Source of the DNA: REEB481 sp964586595
GTDB taxonomy: Bacteria > Bacteroidota > Bacteroidia > NS11-12g > UBA955
Assembly: GCA_964586595.1 (NCBI GenBank)
Contig: CAZPHB010000022.1
Location: 1-34,461 of the forward strand
Length of the DNA stretch: 34,461 nucleotides
Direction of reading: 5' to 3'
Of the stretch, positions 16,501 through 24,649 are shown piece by piece; the stretch's first letter is position 1; each line of letters starts with the position of its first letter. The notes below the pieces were generated by a model. The model worked only from the letters and a program-made list of their open reading frames with translations, was not told the origin of the DNA and searched no databases. The translations under genes were made by a program, and so were the position numbers.

Positions 16501-16903
16501 TGACCTGAAACAGGCCTCACCCAATGCCCAATACGAACAGAAGGATCCACTGCTGATTTATAAAATTGAATCCTTCAACCTGTTCCGCGACATGATGCGT
16601 CGGGTAAACAACCGGGTGCTGGGCATGTTGTTCCGTGGAAATATCGACGGACAGGAGCAGGTGGACGCGGCGCAAACTTCCAAGGTGAAGCGCAACGACG
16701 ACTTGAGCCGTGCCCGCGCCGGCAGGGATGAGGTAGGAATCGTTTCCGGCGGCATGCCCATGCCTCCGCCCGATATGCCGATGCCTGCGGATCAGCCGGT
16801 GATGCCGGGAATTCCCTTGCGGCAGGAGCCGAAGATCGGACGCAACGATCCGTGTTTCTGCGGCAGCGGAAAGAAATTCAAAAACTGCCATGGACAGGTT
16901 TAA
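13568..16903 (+). CDS. secA: Preprotein translocase ATPase SecA
   Basis: SecA drives secretory proteins through the SecYEG channel using ATP. The 1,111-residue product has the Walker A motif ATGEGKT at 196-202, the DEVD box in HHYAMVDEVDSVLIDDART, the second nucleotide-binding part with TNMAGRGTDI and the QLRGRAGRQGDPG motif. The C terminus ends in a zinc-binding tail, C1096-x-C1098-x8-C1107-H1108, used for SecB or ribosome contact. The protein is longer than the E. coli form, as usual in Bacteroidota, with extra charged sequence at about 62-115. The ATG at 13568 is preferred over an upstream TTG because it gives the family start MFESLVKGL. The SPOR gene begins inside its last codons. Confidence 0.97.
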   Translation: MFESLVKGLGKLFGNKSDRDVKEVQPLVEAINEWFQAYQALSNDELRNKTNEFVDRVNLQLAGVDEDIAAARAELEATPEAEVEERDALFSKLDELEKDRDKELEKALEEILPEAFAVVKEAARRYTEIGTLEVQATEHDRTIAAKKAHVRINGDKAFYSNEWVAAGGNIRWNMVHYDVQLIGGIALHKGKIAEMATGEGKTLVSTLPAYLNALGKRGVHIVTVNDYLARRDSEWNGPLFEFLGLTVDCIDQHQPNSPQRRKAYEADITYGTNNEFGFDYLRDNMSRSPEDLVQRKHHYAMVDEVDSVLIDDARTPLIISGPTPKGDDQEFVALKPRIQRVVEAQKKYVNFALNEAKKLIAEGKTGEKDGGMFLLRAHRGMPKTKALIKYLGESGIHSVLHKTESYYLQDQQKEMPKVDAELYFVIDEKNNTVELTEKGIELIAESGEDRQFFLMPDIGSEIAEIERTAASDDDKRRRKDELMRDFAVKSDRIHSISQLLKAYTIFERDVDYIIQDGKVKIVDEQTGRILEGRRYSDGLHQAIEAKENVKVEAATQTYATITLQNYFRMYHKLAGMTGTAETEAQELWDIYKLDVMVIPTNRPAVRKDMDDFVYKTRRVKFNAVIDNVVKLVEEGRPVLVGTTSVEISELLSRMLKLRNIRHNVLNAKQHQSEAQIVAEAGNPGTVTIATNMAGRGTDIKISDEVKAAGGLAIIGTERHESRRVDRQLRGRAGRQGDPGTSQFYVSLEDDLMRIFGSERVMKLMDRMGYKEDDVIQASTMTSIIERNQKRMEQNNYGIRKRLLEYDDVMNKQRTVIYSRRKNALFGERLSLDLRNMLYDWCDDTVSVTKEQDAFGDLELEVYKQLACDLPFDEETFKRTGHEDLAEQLFHHLLNHYNAKNADMAAAALPVFRNIQEAQGGKVDQVVVPITDGTHVMNVVVGMNKMLESNGASLIREFEKDITLEIIDDEWKEHLRELDDLKQASPNAQYEQKDPLLIYKIESFNLFRDMMRRVNNRVLGMLFRGNIDGQEQVDAAQTSKVKRNDDLSRARAGRDEVGIVSGGMPMPPPDMPMPADQPVMPGIPLRQEPKIGRNDPCFCGSGKKFKNCHGQV

Positions 16904-17321
16904 CCCCATACGCGTGCCTTTCGGCAGGAAGCTGTGGCTCGCCACCTTGACGTGCTTCCTGTTGCTGCTGCCTTCAATTCATGCATCTGCACAGGTGGAA
17001 ATCATCGCCGAGCCGGGCATTGAACGCCTCATGAAAAACAGGGTCAACGAACGCATCCTCAACGGCGGAAAAGTTCCGGGCTACCGGGTGCTGGTGGCGT
17101 ATTCCAACAGCAGGGGCGCGGCGAGCATCCAAACGGAAGACGCCCGACGTGCCTTTGCAGGTAGATACGAGGTGCTGCAAATTTATGATGAACCCAATTT
17201 CAAGGTTTATGTGGGTGCCTTCCGTTACCGCTGGGAAGCAGAATTGGCCCTGCAGGAAATTCAGAAAAAATACCGCGGCGCCCGGGTAGTACAGGATGAA
17301 ATACGCTTGCCCGCACCTTGA
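16890..17321 (+). CDS. SPOR-domain periplasmic protein
   Basis: The 143-residue product has a signal sequence (LWLATLTCFLLLLPSIHASAQ) and a C-terminal SPOR-type domain, from GYRVLVAYSNS (about residue 64) to YRGARVVQDEI, with the typical YKVYVGAF-like strand FKVYVGAFRYR. SPOR domains bind septal peptidoglycan lacking stem peptides. The start codon overlaps the end of secA by 14 bases in another frame, so the gene is probably cotranscribed with secA. The protein lacks a second domain and is likely a small cell-wall binding protein. Confidence 0.8.
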   Translation: MDRFNPIRVPFGRKLWLATLTCFLLLLPSIHASAQVEIIAEPGIERLMKNRVNERILNGGKVPGYRVLVAYSNSRGAASIQTEDARRAFAGRYEVLQIYDEPNFKVYVGAFRYRWEAELALQEIQKKYRGARVVQDEIRLPAP

Positions 17322-17394
17322 AGTCGGGGCGCATTTAACGATTCCTTTACCCTAAAACCGAACGATACTTCCGGCGCTTTCCTTTCTTTGTGCC

Positions 17395-18474
17395 GTGAAG
17401 TACACCTACCTCTTCCTTGGATTGATCTTCGCTTCCTGTGCAACAACAGGTAAAAGCCTGTCACAAAAGCACAGCAGCGCGCCAGCTTCCGCTGTAAAGC
17501 CCAAAAACATTGTGTTCATGGTTGGAGATGGAATGGGCCTGGCCCAGCTTTCGCTCACCCAATCGGCTGCAGATTACGTGCTGGCTATTTTTGAATGGTT
17601 TAAGGTCATCGGGTTCAGCGAAACAAGCAGTGCCAATGATTACATCACCGACAGTGCAGCAGGTGCCACCGCTTTTGGTACCGGAACCAGAACAAACAAT
17701 GGCATGATTTCCGTAGCTCCGGATTCCTCAGCGCTGAAAACCATCGCCGAAGAAGCATCCGAACAGGGTAAAGAAACCGGATTGTTGGCTACCTGCAGCA
17801 TCACGCACGCAACCCCAGGCTGTTTTTATGCACATCAGCCTTCCCGGAAAATGAACCGCGAAATTGCCGCAGATATGTATGGCTCCGGTATAGATGTGTT
17901 CATGGGAGGTGGCTGGCCCTACTTCGACAGCAGTAAACTGGCGGCTTCAGGATTTGCCATAAAACACGGTTTGGATGCTTTTGTGTCTGCAACCGAAACG
18001 AAAATAGCCGGTTTCTACAGTTACGCCGAACATCCGCCCAAAATGAGCGAAGGCCGCGGAAACTTCCTCGCACCGGCTTCCGTAAAGCTGCTTGATTTGC
18101 TGAACCGAAATAAATCCGGATTCTTCGCCATGATAGAAGGCTCCCAGATTGACTGGGGCGGACATGCCAACGATGCACCGTACATGATTGAAGAAACCAA
18201 AGATTTTGACCAGGCTGTACGCGCAGTGCTGGAATGGGCCCAAAAAGACGGGCAAACACTGGTCATTGTAACTGCCGACCACGAAACCGGCGGCCTTACC
18301 ATGCCGGTACCTGCCAAACCAGGAGCTTTGCCTCAGGCCAATTTTTCCACCGGCGACCACAGCGGCATTCATGTACCCGTTTTTGCCTGGGGACCCGGCG
18401 CGGACGCGTTTATGGGCGTTTACAAGAATACAGACATCTACCTGAAAATGAAGGCTTTGTTAAGCCCCAGGTGA
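17395..18474 (+). CDS. Alkaline phosphatase family lipoprotein
   Basis: The 359-residue product is a PhoA-type alkaline phosphatase: D45 in FMVGDGMG, the nucleophile S87 in TDSAAGA, E248 and D253/H257 in EGSQIDWGGHAND, D295/H296 in TADHETGG, and H322 in GDHSGIHVPV. All metal ligands and the serine appear present. The N terminus ends in a lipobox (IFASC, C15), so it should be anchored as a lipoprotein in the periplasm or at the outer membrane. The GTG start gives this signal. A TTTCTTTG box lies four bases before the start, suggesting a nearly leaderless mRNA. It releases phosphate from organic monoesters; the natural substrate is unknown. Confidence 0.92.
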   Translation: MKYTYLFLGLIFASCATTGKSLSQKHSSAPASAVKPKNIVFMVGDGMGLAQLSLTQSAADYVLAIFEWFKVIGFSETSSANDYITDSAAGATAFGTGTRTNNGMISVAPDSSALKTIAEEASEQGKETGLLATCSITHATPGCFYAHQPSRKMNREIAADMYGSGIDVFMGGGWPYFDSSKLAASGFAIKHGLDAFVSATETKIAGFYSYAEHPPKMSEGRGNFLAPASVKLLDLLNRNKSGFFAMIEGSQIDWGGHANDAPYMIEETKDFDQAVRAVLEWAQKDGQTLVIVTADHETGGLTMPVPAKPGALPQANFSTGDHSGIHVPVFAWGPGADAFMGVYKNTDIYLKMKALLSPR

Positions 18475-18518
18475 TTTTCATAAAACCAGGTTCATTTTTT
18501 ACTTATTCCCGCGAAACA

Positions 18519-18565
18519 CATGCAACCTTTTGGCCTTTGTGCAGACAAAGGGGTGAAGTTGCATG
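18519..18565 (+). promoter_or_regulatory. Hairpin enclosing the start codon of the next gene
   Basis: Outer arms CATGCAAC (18519-18526) and GTTGCATG (18558-18565) pair perfectly, and inner arms CCTTTGT (18534-18540) and ACAAAGG (18545-18551) pair around a GCAG loop. The last three bases of the outer arm are the ATG of the gene at 18563. No T-run follows, so it is not a standard terminator. Confidence 0.5.
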
Positions 18566-19237
18566 AAAGGATTGGCTTACATATCTGCAGGAATGGCTGT
18601 TTTTTTAGCCGGATGTTTTTTCCTGTTGATTCATTCCTGTAGTCCTGAACACACCTCACAAGACGCATCCCGGAACGAAACACAAGCCAAGCCGCTGCCG
18701 GATCCTGCGGAGCTGGGCTCCATACTGTACGAAGATTTGGTGGATCCACTTTTTGTAGCCGCCGGAATCAGTTCAGGGTATCAGTTGAAAACAAATGGAA
18801 TTCCGCAGGCATTGCAAGATGATGCGGCGAGTACATGGCTCACTTCGGTAAAATCTGAAAAAAAATGTGCCGCCCTGGATCGAACTTTCGGACCTGCATT
18901 GAACAGGCAGCGGAACAGGTTTGATTCACTCGTGCATCCATCTGTGACCGAGCTCATCAAAAGAAACAACAGCTGGATGGACAGTGCCGAGGTTTGGTAT
19001 CGGCCATTGGTCCGTGAATACCAAAGAGGTAAAATCAATCAGGAAACCCTGGGATCCAGGTTGCGCCAGCTCAATGAACAAGTGCGCGATTCTATGCGCA
19101 ACGACGTGAACAGACAAAGGCTTGCCTCCCTGATTAGAAAACACTACGAATCATACCTTTTGGGTGTGAAGCAATTGTTGACTGACCAGGATTGGCAAGA
19201 TTGGGTGCACTGCAGCCTGCGCGGTAACAATCCCTGA
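18563..19237 (+). CDS. Putative lipoprotein of unknown function, helix-rich
   Basis: The 224-residue product has a hydrophobic N terminus (AYISAGMAVFLAGCFFLLIHSC) with lipobox-like LIHSC at about residue 26, then a helical, charged region. No domain is recognised; the C-terminal stretch with LTDQDWQDW is reminiscent of periplasmic helical proteins such as Spy-like ones, but this is only a resemblance. One possible export route is as a lipoprotein, another is as a membrane-anchored protein. Its ATG lies in one arm of a hairpin. A terminator-like structure follows 41 bases after the stop. Confidence 0.55.
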   Translation: MKGLAYISAGMAVFLAGCFFLLIHSCSPEHTSQDASRNETQAKPLPDPAELGSILYEDLVDPLFVAAGISSGYQLKTNGIPQALQDDAASTWLTSVKSEKKCAALDRTFGPALNRQRNRFDSLVHPSVTELIKRNNSWMDSAEVWYRPLVREYQRGKINQETLGSRLRQLNEQVRDSMRNDVNRQRLASLIRKHYESYLLGVKQLLTDQDWQDWVHCSLRGNNP

Positions 19238-19278
19238 ATAACCCTCCGCATAGAATGCGGAAGGCAAAGTAACTAACG

Positions 19279-19309
19279 GGTCGCAGCAAGCGGCCTTTTT
19301 CTTTTCTTT
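19279..19309 (+). terminator. Rho-independent terminator candidate
   Basis: GGTCGC (19279-19284) and GCGGCC (19290-19295) form a six-base stem with one G/T pair around AGCAA, followed by TTTTTCTTTTCTTT. It lies between the unknown lipoprotein and kdsB. A second hairpin without T-run (TCCGCAT/ATGCGGA, 19245-19261) precedes it. The same T-rich stretch may hold the kdsB -7 box. Confidence 0.5.
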
Positions 19310-19314
19310 GCGCC

Positions 19315-20070
19315 ATGGTTCCCGTTTATGTCATCATACCCGCACGTTACGCAAGCAGTCGTTTTCCGGGCAAACCATTGGTGCAAATTGCCGGGAAATC
19401 CATGCTGCAACGTGTGACAGCGCAGGTGGGAAAAACATCGGGAATTACACAGGTGATTGTGGCTACCGATGACCCAAGGATTGAAGCACATGCGCAGGCT
19501 TTTGTTCCTGTAGTGATGACCGGGGTTCATGCCTCAGGCACCGACCGTTGTGCAGAGGCTGCCAGGTTGAGCGGTATACTCGATGGTATCGTTGTAAATG
19601 TTCAGGGCGACGAACCCTTCATCCAGCCCACACAAATACAAGCACTTTGTGCGGCGTTCCACGACCCGGATGTGCGCATTGCATCCCTGATGAAACCCAT
19701 CCATGATCCTGCATTTCTGCATGATCCGAACATGGTAAAGGTGGTTTGCCGCAACAATGGAGATGCACTTTACTTCAGCAGGCAGGCCATTCCGGCTGTA
19801 CGTGGGCTGGACGCCTCCGAATGGGGTCAAAAGGCAGACTATTTTAAACATATCGGCGTCTATGCTTTTCGGGCTTCGGTTTTGCAGGAACTGGCAAACT
19901 TACCTGAAGGCAACCTCGAGCAGGCCGAAATGCTGGAGCAACTGCGCTGGCTGGAGCATGGATACACCATACGCATGGTAGCTACAGATTTTCAAAGTCC
20001 TGCCGTGGACAGCCCGGAAGATTTGGCACATGTGGAGAATTTTTTGAAAAGCCATCCGGAGCTGGCTTGA
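19315..20070 (+). CDS. kdsB: 3-deoxy-manno-octulosonate cytidylyltransferase
   Basis: KdsB activates Kdo with CTP to CMP-Kdo for the inner core of lipopolysaccharide, in the cytoplasm. The 251-residue product has the nucleotide-binding start IIPARYASSRFPGKPL (7-22), the SGTDR motif (74-78) and VQGDEPFI (96-103), with D99 as the metal ligand. Length matches the family. The ATG is preceded four bases upstream by a TTTCTTTG box, hinting at a leaderless or very short-leader mRNA. pyrG, which makes the CTP substrate, is next downstream. Confidence 0.95.
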   Translation: MVPVYVIIPARYASSRFPGKPLVQIAGKSMLQRVTAQVGKTSGITQVIVATDDPRIEAHAQAFVPVVMTGVHASGTDRCAEAARLSGILDGIVVNVQGDEPFIQPTQIQALCAAFHDPDVRIASLMKPIHDPAFLHDPNMVKVVCRNNGDALYFSRQAIPAVRGLDASEWGQKADYFKHIGVYAFRASVLQELANLPEGNLEQAEMLEQLRWLEHGYTIRMVATDFQSPAVDSPEDLAHVENFLKSHPELA

Positions 20071-20098
20071 TGCAGCCGCCTTGTGTCAGCTACTTTTG
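20067..20098 (+). promoter_or_regulatory. pyrG promoter (TTG-N21-TACTTTTG)
   Basis: TTG at 20067-20069, overlapping the kdsB stop, and TACTTTTG at 20091-20098 have the 21-base spacing seen at secA and the rRNA operon. A small hairpin, CTGTTC/GAACAG (20112-20128), lies between it and the pyrG start codon. Confidence 0.65.
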
Positions 20099-20135
20099 AA
20101 ACCCGTAACTGCTGTTCCTTTAGAACAGTGATTTT

Positions 20136-21746
20136 ATGAAAAAACCTAAATATGTATTCGTTACGGGTGGCGTAACCTCTTCCCTGGGAAAGGGCATCAT
20201 CGCAGCATCATTGGCAAGATTGCTTCAGGCCAGAGGGTATTCGGTAACCATTCAAAAGCTGGACCCATACATCAACGTGGATCCGGGAACCTTGAACCCT
20301 TACGAACACGGGGAGTGTTTTGTCACTGAAGATGGCGCCGAAACCGATCTGGATCTTGGCCACTACGAGCGCTTCCTGAATGTGCCCACCTCACAGGCCA
20401 ACAACGTAACCACCGGTCGTATTTACCTCACCGTGATTGAGAACGAACGAAAAGGCCAGTACCTCGGGAAAACTGTTCAGGTGATTCCACACATCACCGA
20501 TGAAATCAAACGACGCATCCGCCTGTTGGGTGACAGTGGCCTGTACGACATAGTCATCACGGAAATTGGCGGAACCGTGGGCGATATTGAATCTCAGCCT
20601 TACATCGAAGCTGTGCGGCAAATGAAGTGGGAACTTGGCTCGGAAGATGCTCTGGTGATTCACCTCACCCTGGTTCCATACCTGGCCGCCGCCGGAGAGT
20701 TGAAAACCAAGCCAACGCAACACAGCGTAAAAAGTCTGCTGGAAGTAGGGGTACAGCCGGAAGTACTGGTATGTCGTACCGAAAAGCCTCTGAATGCCGA
20801 GGTGCGACGCAAGCTTGCGCTGTTCTGCAACGTAACGCCCAATGCGGTGATTGAAAGCATGGACGTAAAAACCATTTACGAAGTGCCTCTGGTGATGCAA
20901 AAAGAAAAGCTCGACAAGGTGGTGCTTTCCAAGTTGAAGCTGAGCAGCAGGGTAGAACCGGATTTGACCGTTTGGAAAGATTTTCTGTTCCGCCTTACAC
21001 ATCCCAAAGCCGAAGTGAACATTGCACTCGTAGGTAAATATGTGGAACTGCCGGATGCATACAAATCCATTAATGAGGCATTCATCCATGCAGGTGCGGC
21101 CAATCAGTGTAAAGTTCAGGTGAGCTGCGTGCATTCCGAATACCTGACTTCAGAAAATGTTGCCGAGAAATTGTCGGGTTTTGATGGCATTTTGGTGGCC
21201 CCGGGCTTCGGATCAAGAGGTATTGAAGGCAAACTGGAAGCGGTGCGCTTTGCCCGTGAACACGGCATTCCTTTCTTTGGAATATGCTTGGGCATGCAGT
21301 GCGCAGTCATCGAATTTGCACGCAATGTGCTGCACTTAAAGGATGCCCATTCGGTAGAAATGAATCGGGAAACTTCGGCACCCGTGATAGATTTGATGGA
21401 AGCGCAGAAACAGGTGCAACAAGTAGGTGGTACGATGAGGCTGGGCGCCTACGACTGTCATTTGCAAAAAGGAAGTGCGGCATATAAGGCCTACGGAAAA
21501 CAGAACATCAGCGAACGCCACCGCCACCGCTATGAATTCAACAACCGGTATAAGGATACTTTTGAAGCTGCCGGGATGGTACTTTCCGGAATAAATCCCT
21601 TAACCGGACTGGGTGAAATTGTTGAAATTCCCGCACATCCATGGTTTGTTGGCGTGCAGTTTCACCCTGAGTTGAAAAGCACTGTGGAAAACCCGCATCC
21701 GCTGTTTGTACGCTTCATCAAAGCTGCGATGGACCACGCAGACTAA
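20136..21746 (+). CDS. pyrG: CTP synthase
   Basis: Makes CTP from UTP using glutamine and ATP. The 536-residue product has the N-terminal synthetase domain (YVFVTGGVTSSLGKG at 6-20, with the DPYINVDPG and HYERF motifs) and a C-terminal class I glutaminase with C384 in FFGICLGMQ and H510/E512 in VQFHPE. Length and motifs are fully typical. It has its own promoter after kdsB. It ends 9 bases from the end of the oppositely oriented glycosyltransferase gene. Confidence 0.98.
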   Translation: MKKPKYVFVTGGVTSSLGKGIIAASLARLLQARGYSVTIQKLDPYINVDPGTLNPYEHGECFVTEDGAETDLDLGHYERFLNVPTSQANNVTTGRIYLTVIENERKGQYLGKTVQVIPHITDEIKRRIRLLGDSGLYDIVITEIGGTVGDIESQPYIEAVRQMKWELGSEDALVIHLTLVPYLAAAGELKTKPTQHSVKSLLEVGVQPEVLVCRTEKPLNAEVRRKLALFCNVTPNAVIESMDVKTIYEVPLVMQKEKLDKVVLSKLKLSSRVEPDLTVWKDFLFRLTHPKAEVNIALVGKYVELPDAYKSINEAFIHAGAANQCKVQVSCVHSEYLTSENVAEKLSGFDGILVAPGFGSRGIEGKLEAVRFAREHGIPFFGICLGMQCAVIEFARNVLHLKDAHSVEMNRETSAPVIDLMEAQKQVQQVGGTMRLGAYDCHLQKGSAAYKAYGKQNISERHRHRYEFNNRYKDTFEAAGMVLSGINPLTGLGEIVEIPAHPWFVGVQFHPELKSTVENPHPLFVRFIKAAMDHAD

Positions 21747-21755
21747 GCGCAGTAC

Positions 21756-23501
21756 TTATTCTCCTGACTGCCGCAGGTAAAACAGGTAACCACCGGCTGA
21801 AGCCTGTAACTTAAGGTTCCGGCAAGTGTCGTAGCCCTGTCTTTTGTTGGTTTTAACCACTACAGCCCACGATTCGTTTAATGGTGTTGCATCTTTAAAC
21901 CGGTTTCTGATGCGTGCCTCAACAGCTCCTGTTTCTTGCTGGCTAAACTGTCGGATGTCGGTAATGCCCCGTTTCATCATTTCTTCAGTCCAAATGGCTT
22001 TCACCATGCCGCCGTCAAAGGCCTCTTTCCGCTGCCCGTAGTAATAGGGAGCATAGCTTTTAAAGCCATCGTGCCAGATGTGTATTCCCTGCTGTGCACA
22101 GGATTTCAATTGCCGGATGTACTGTCCTTGTACCTGATTTTCAATATGCGGCACACATAAAGAGGCATAAAGTGGCACAAAAAGCATCACCATGATGGGA
22201 ATGCTCAGCAGCGTGTGGCCTCCGTCTTTTCTGCGCATGGCGCGGATGGTCCAGAAAGAAATTCCTGCAATCCATAACAATCCAATGACCCATTCCCAGC
22301 CCATCCATGAACCCGGCGCACGCATGGTGGCCAAGGCAAAGGGATCGTTGATGTAAGGAGCAATCATCGCCAACACCGCGGGGTTGGAACCTAAAAGCGG
22401 AACAGCGGTGAAGCCAATACCCAACATCAAACCTACAGGCAACAGGATGATGGTTAACCAGCGATGATTTTTTGACTGGTTTCTGAAAATATCCCACATG
22501 GTCAACATGCCCATGAAGCTCAGCGGAAACCAGCACATGCTGCTGTAATGCACAATTTTGGTTTTGGTGATGGAAAAAACCACCAACACCACCCAGAAAA
22601 GGATTTGCATCCATTCATGCAATAAGTTGATTTCCGAGCCGCGGTCGCGGTTGATTCTTAAGGAAGGAATTGCATAAATGGCCGCGGGAAAGCACCCTAT
22701 CAGCAAAACCAGCGGATGGTACCAAAAGGGTTGCTCATGGGCTTCCATATTTCCTTTGAACAAATCCAGCTGGTAGGTGATGAATTTCTCCATGAACCAG
22801 TTTCCGTGTTTCAGCCACTCGGGAAGAAACCATACGGCAGCGACGGCGCTGAATGAGATCAAGGCGGCAAGAAGCTCGCTCACGCTTGGGAAAGAACGCA
22901 TGCCACGCCTCAGGTAAAAGATGAGCGCAGTAAGTCCGATCAGGAGCAGCGCAACCGGCCCTTTCGTTAATACGGCCAAACCGGTGAAAATGCCGGCCAA
23001 CATGAAGTTTATGCGGTAGCTCACTACAAGCTCGGAGCGACGGGAACTTTGGTAAAGTTGGATGATGGCCAAAAACATGAACAGGTTAAACACCGGATCC
23101 ATGATGCCACTTTTAAAATAGAAATGAGGGGTAAGGCTTCCTGCATAAAGCAAAACCCAGAACAAGCCGCCAAACGAAGAGGTTCGCCGGGAACCTAAGG
23201 AGTAAAGGATGTTCAGGGTAATGATGCCCGCAATGGCATTAGGCAATCGCGCAGCCCACTCATGCACGCCAAAAAGCTTCATGCTGAGCACCTGCAGCCA
23301 GATAAACAGGGGCGGTTTCTCCCAAAACGGCTGAAAATCAATTTGAACCAGCTGGTAGTTGCCGCTCACCAGCATTTCTCTGGCTGCTTCGGCGAAGTTG
23401 ATTTCGTCCCAGTCAAACAGATGTACGCTGCCCAGGAATGGAAGGAATAATGCCGCACCCAGCAAGCTGATCCATAAATGTGCCTTGTGATGTGGAATCA
23501 T
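21756..23501 (-). CDS. Membrane glycosyltransferase of the GT39/ArnT type
   Basis: The 581-residue product is a polytopic membrane protein with about a dozen hydrophobic segments. The first loop has FDWDEINFAEAAREM (D32, E33), the catalytic acidic pair of GT-C enzymes, followed by FWEKPPLFIWL (59-69), a hallmark of ArnT-like and PMT-2 family transferases. Such enzymes move sugars from polyprenyl phosphate carriers to lipid A, proteins or other acceptors on the periplasmic side. The acceptor here is not evident. The PAP2 phosphatase gene lies 12 bases upstream in the same direction, which suits recycling of the lipid carrier. Confidence 0.85.
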   Translation of the reverse strand: MIPHHKAHLWISLLGAALFLPFLGSVHLFDWDEINFAEAAREMLVSGNYQLVQIDFQPFWEKPPLFIWLQVLSMKLFGVHEWAARLPNAIAGIITLNILYSLGSRRTSSFGGLFWVLLYAGSLTPHFYFKSGIMDPVFNLFMFLAIIQLYQSSRRSELVVSYRINFMLAGIFTGLAVLTKGPVALLLIGLTALIFYLRRGMRSFPSVSELLAALISFSAVAAVWFLPEWLKHGNWFMEKFITYQLDLFKGNMEAHEQPFWYHPLVLLIGCFPAAIYAIPSLRINRDRGSEINLLHEWMQILFWVVLVVFSITKTKIVHYSSMCWFPLSFMGMLTMWDIFRNQSKNHRWLTIILLPVGLMLGIGFTAVPLLGSNPAVLAMIAPYINDPFALATMRAPGSWMGWEWVIGLLWIAGISFWTIRAMRRKDGGHTLLSIPIMVMLFVPLYASLCVPHIENQVQGQYIRQLKSCAQQGIHIWHDGFKSYAPYYYGQRKEAFDGGMVKAIWTEEMMKRGITDIRQFSQQETGAVEARIRNRFKDATPLNESWAVVVKTNKRQGYDTCRNLKLQASAGGYLFYLRQSGE

Positions 23502-23513
23502 GTTTTCTGTTGC

Positions 23514-24143
23514 TTATGCCTGATGTGGTTGGAGCCATCTGGGTTGCCAAAGCTCAAAAATCCAGTCAACGGCCAGCGCTACTGCCGTTCCTATTACTGC
23601 ACCAGCCAGCACATCGCTCATAAAATGCTGTCCCAAATACATTCTGCTGTACGCAACCATCGCCGCCAATATGGCAAAAAATGCCTGCGCTGCGGCTTTG
23701 CGGCTGAACAACGCGAGGCTGCAAAATCCGGTAAAAGCCGTGGCGGTATGACCGCTGGGGAAGCTGTTGTTTTGGTGTAATGGAACCGTTGGCACTTCGC
23801 GGATGCTTCCGGCCACCAGTGCGGCCGATGGGCGCTTGCGTTCGGGAAACACCTGATGTTTCAACAGGGATATGATCAAACCACTCACGGCAAGTGCAAC
23901 AATTCCAACCACCGCATGCTTGCGGCTGCTGCGCCAACCGTACAGCATCACCACTATATAAAGCACCCAGTCGCCAAGCAATGTAATCTGACTGAATAAT
24001 TGGTCCAAAACCGGATGATGGTGCTGATTTACCCAAACAGTTACGGCTGTATTCCCCGACAGGAGCAAGAGCAGGAAACACAGCACGAGTAGAGGCAGCA
24101 TTACCAGCACAAAGCCGCGTATGCTTCCCAAGCGTCGATTCAT
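23514..24143 (-). CDS. PAP2-family membrane phosphatase
   Basis: The 209-residue protein has several hydrophobic segments and the three PAP2 signature parts: K95 to R104-P105 (KHQVFPERKRP), PSGH at 129-132, and SRMYLGQHFMSD with R167, H173 and D177. The conserved histidines imply an active phosphatidic acid or undecaprenyl-pyrophosphate-type phosphatase acting at the outer face of the inner membrane. It is the first gene of a two-gene minus-strand operon with the GT39-type transferase, so lipid-carrier recycling or lipid A dephosphorylation is a sensible guess. Confidence 0.88.
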   Translation of the reverse strand: MNRRLGSIRGFVLVMLPLLVLCFLLLLLSGNTAVTVWVNQHHHPVLDQLFSQITLLGDWVLYIVVMLYGWRSSRKHAVVGIVALAVSGLIISLLKHQVFPERKRPSAALVAGSIREVPTVPLHQNNSFPSGHTATAFTGFCSLALFSRKAAAQAFFAILAAMVAYSRMYLGQHFMSDVLAGAVIGTAVALAVDWIFELWQPRWLQPHQA

Positions 24144-24250
24144 AAGGCGAATTTAATGGCCTGTTGTTCAAAACCTGATTATTTACGAACACTCTTTGGA
24201 TTTAAGCAAGCTTACGCCTTTAATTGCAGCACAGCCTCAACAGCTACCCT

Positions 24251-24649
24251 ATGACGAAAAACAAATCTACCGGACGCATTCGTTTAGAAATGGAATTCGA
24301 AATGCACTCATCTGTAGGCATTTTATTCAGCTACATTTCCACAGCAACGGGGCTACAGTCATGGTTCGCCGACAATGTGAATGTACGAAACCAGGTTTTC
24401 GAGTTTTCTTGGGATGACGGCACCGGAAACAGTGCAACATTGGTGAAAAGCCAGTACAACAAGGGCGTACGCTTTCATTGGCAGGGTACTCCCGAAGACG
24501 AGAGTTTTGAGTTTCACATCGTTCAGGATGAGCTCACGGGTGATGTGGAATTGCTGGTGATCGACTACTGCAATGAAGGCGAAGAAGAGACAACCCGGAT
24601 GCTTTGGGAAAGCCAGATAGATGCCCTTCGGGCATTAATTGGTGCCTAA
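24251..24649 (+). CDS. START-like domain protein (SRPBCC fold, Bacteroidota type)
   Basis: The 132-residue product matches a small conserved Bacteroidota family with a START-like ligand-binding fold: LEMEFEMHSSVGILFSYIST at the N terminus, GLQSWFADNVNV, and the C-terminal LLVIDYCNEGEEE and LWESQIDALR. No catalytic residues are expected; the ligand is unknown. ATG at 24251 (MTKNKSTG) is preferred over the upstream in-frame ATG at 24224, because the family begins just before the first strand. Its last 15 bases overlap the end of the oppositely oriented amidohydrolase gene. Confidence 0.8.
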   Translation: MTKNKSTGRIRLEMEFEMHSSVGILFSYISTATGLQSWFADNVNVRNQVFEFSWDDGTGNSATLVKSQYNKGVRFHWQGTPEDESFEFHIVQDELTGDVELLVIDYCNEGEEETTRMLWESQIDALRALIGA

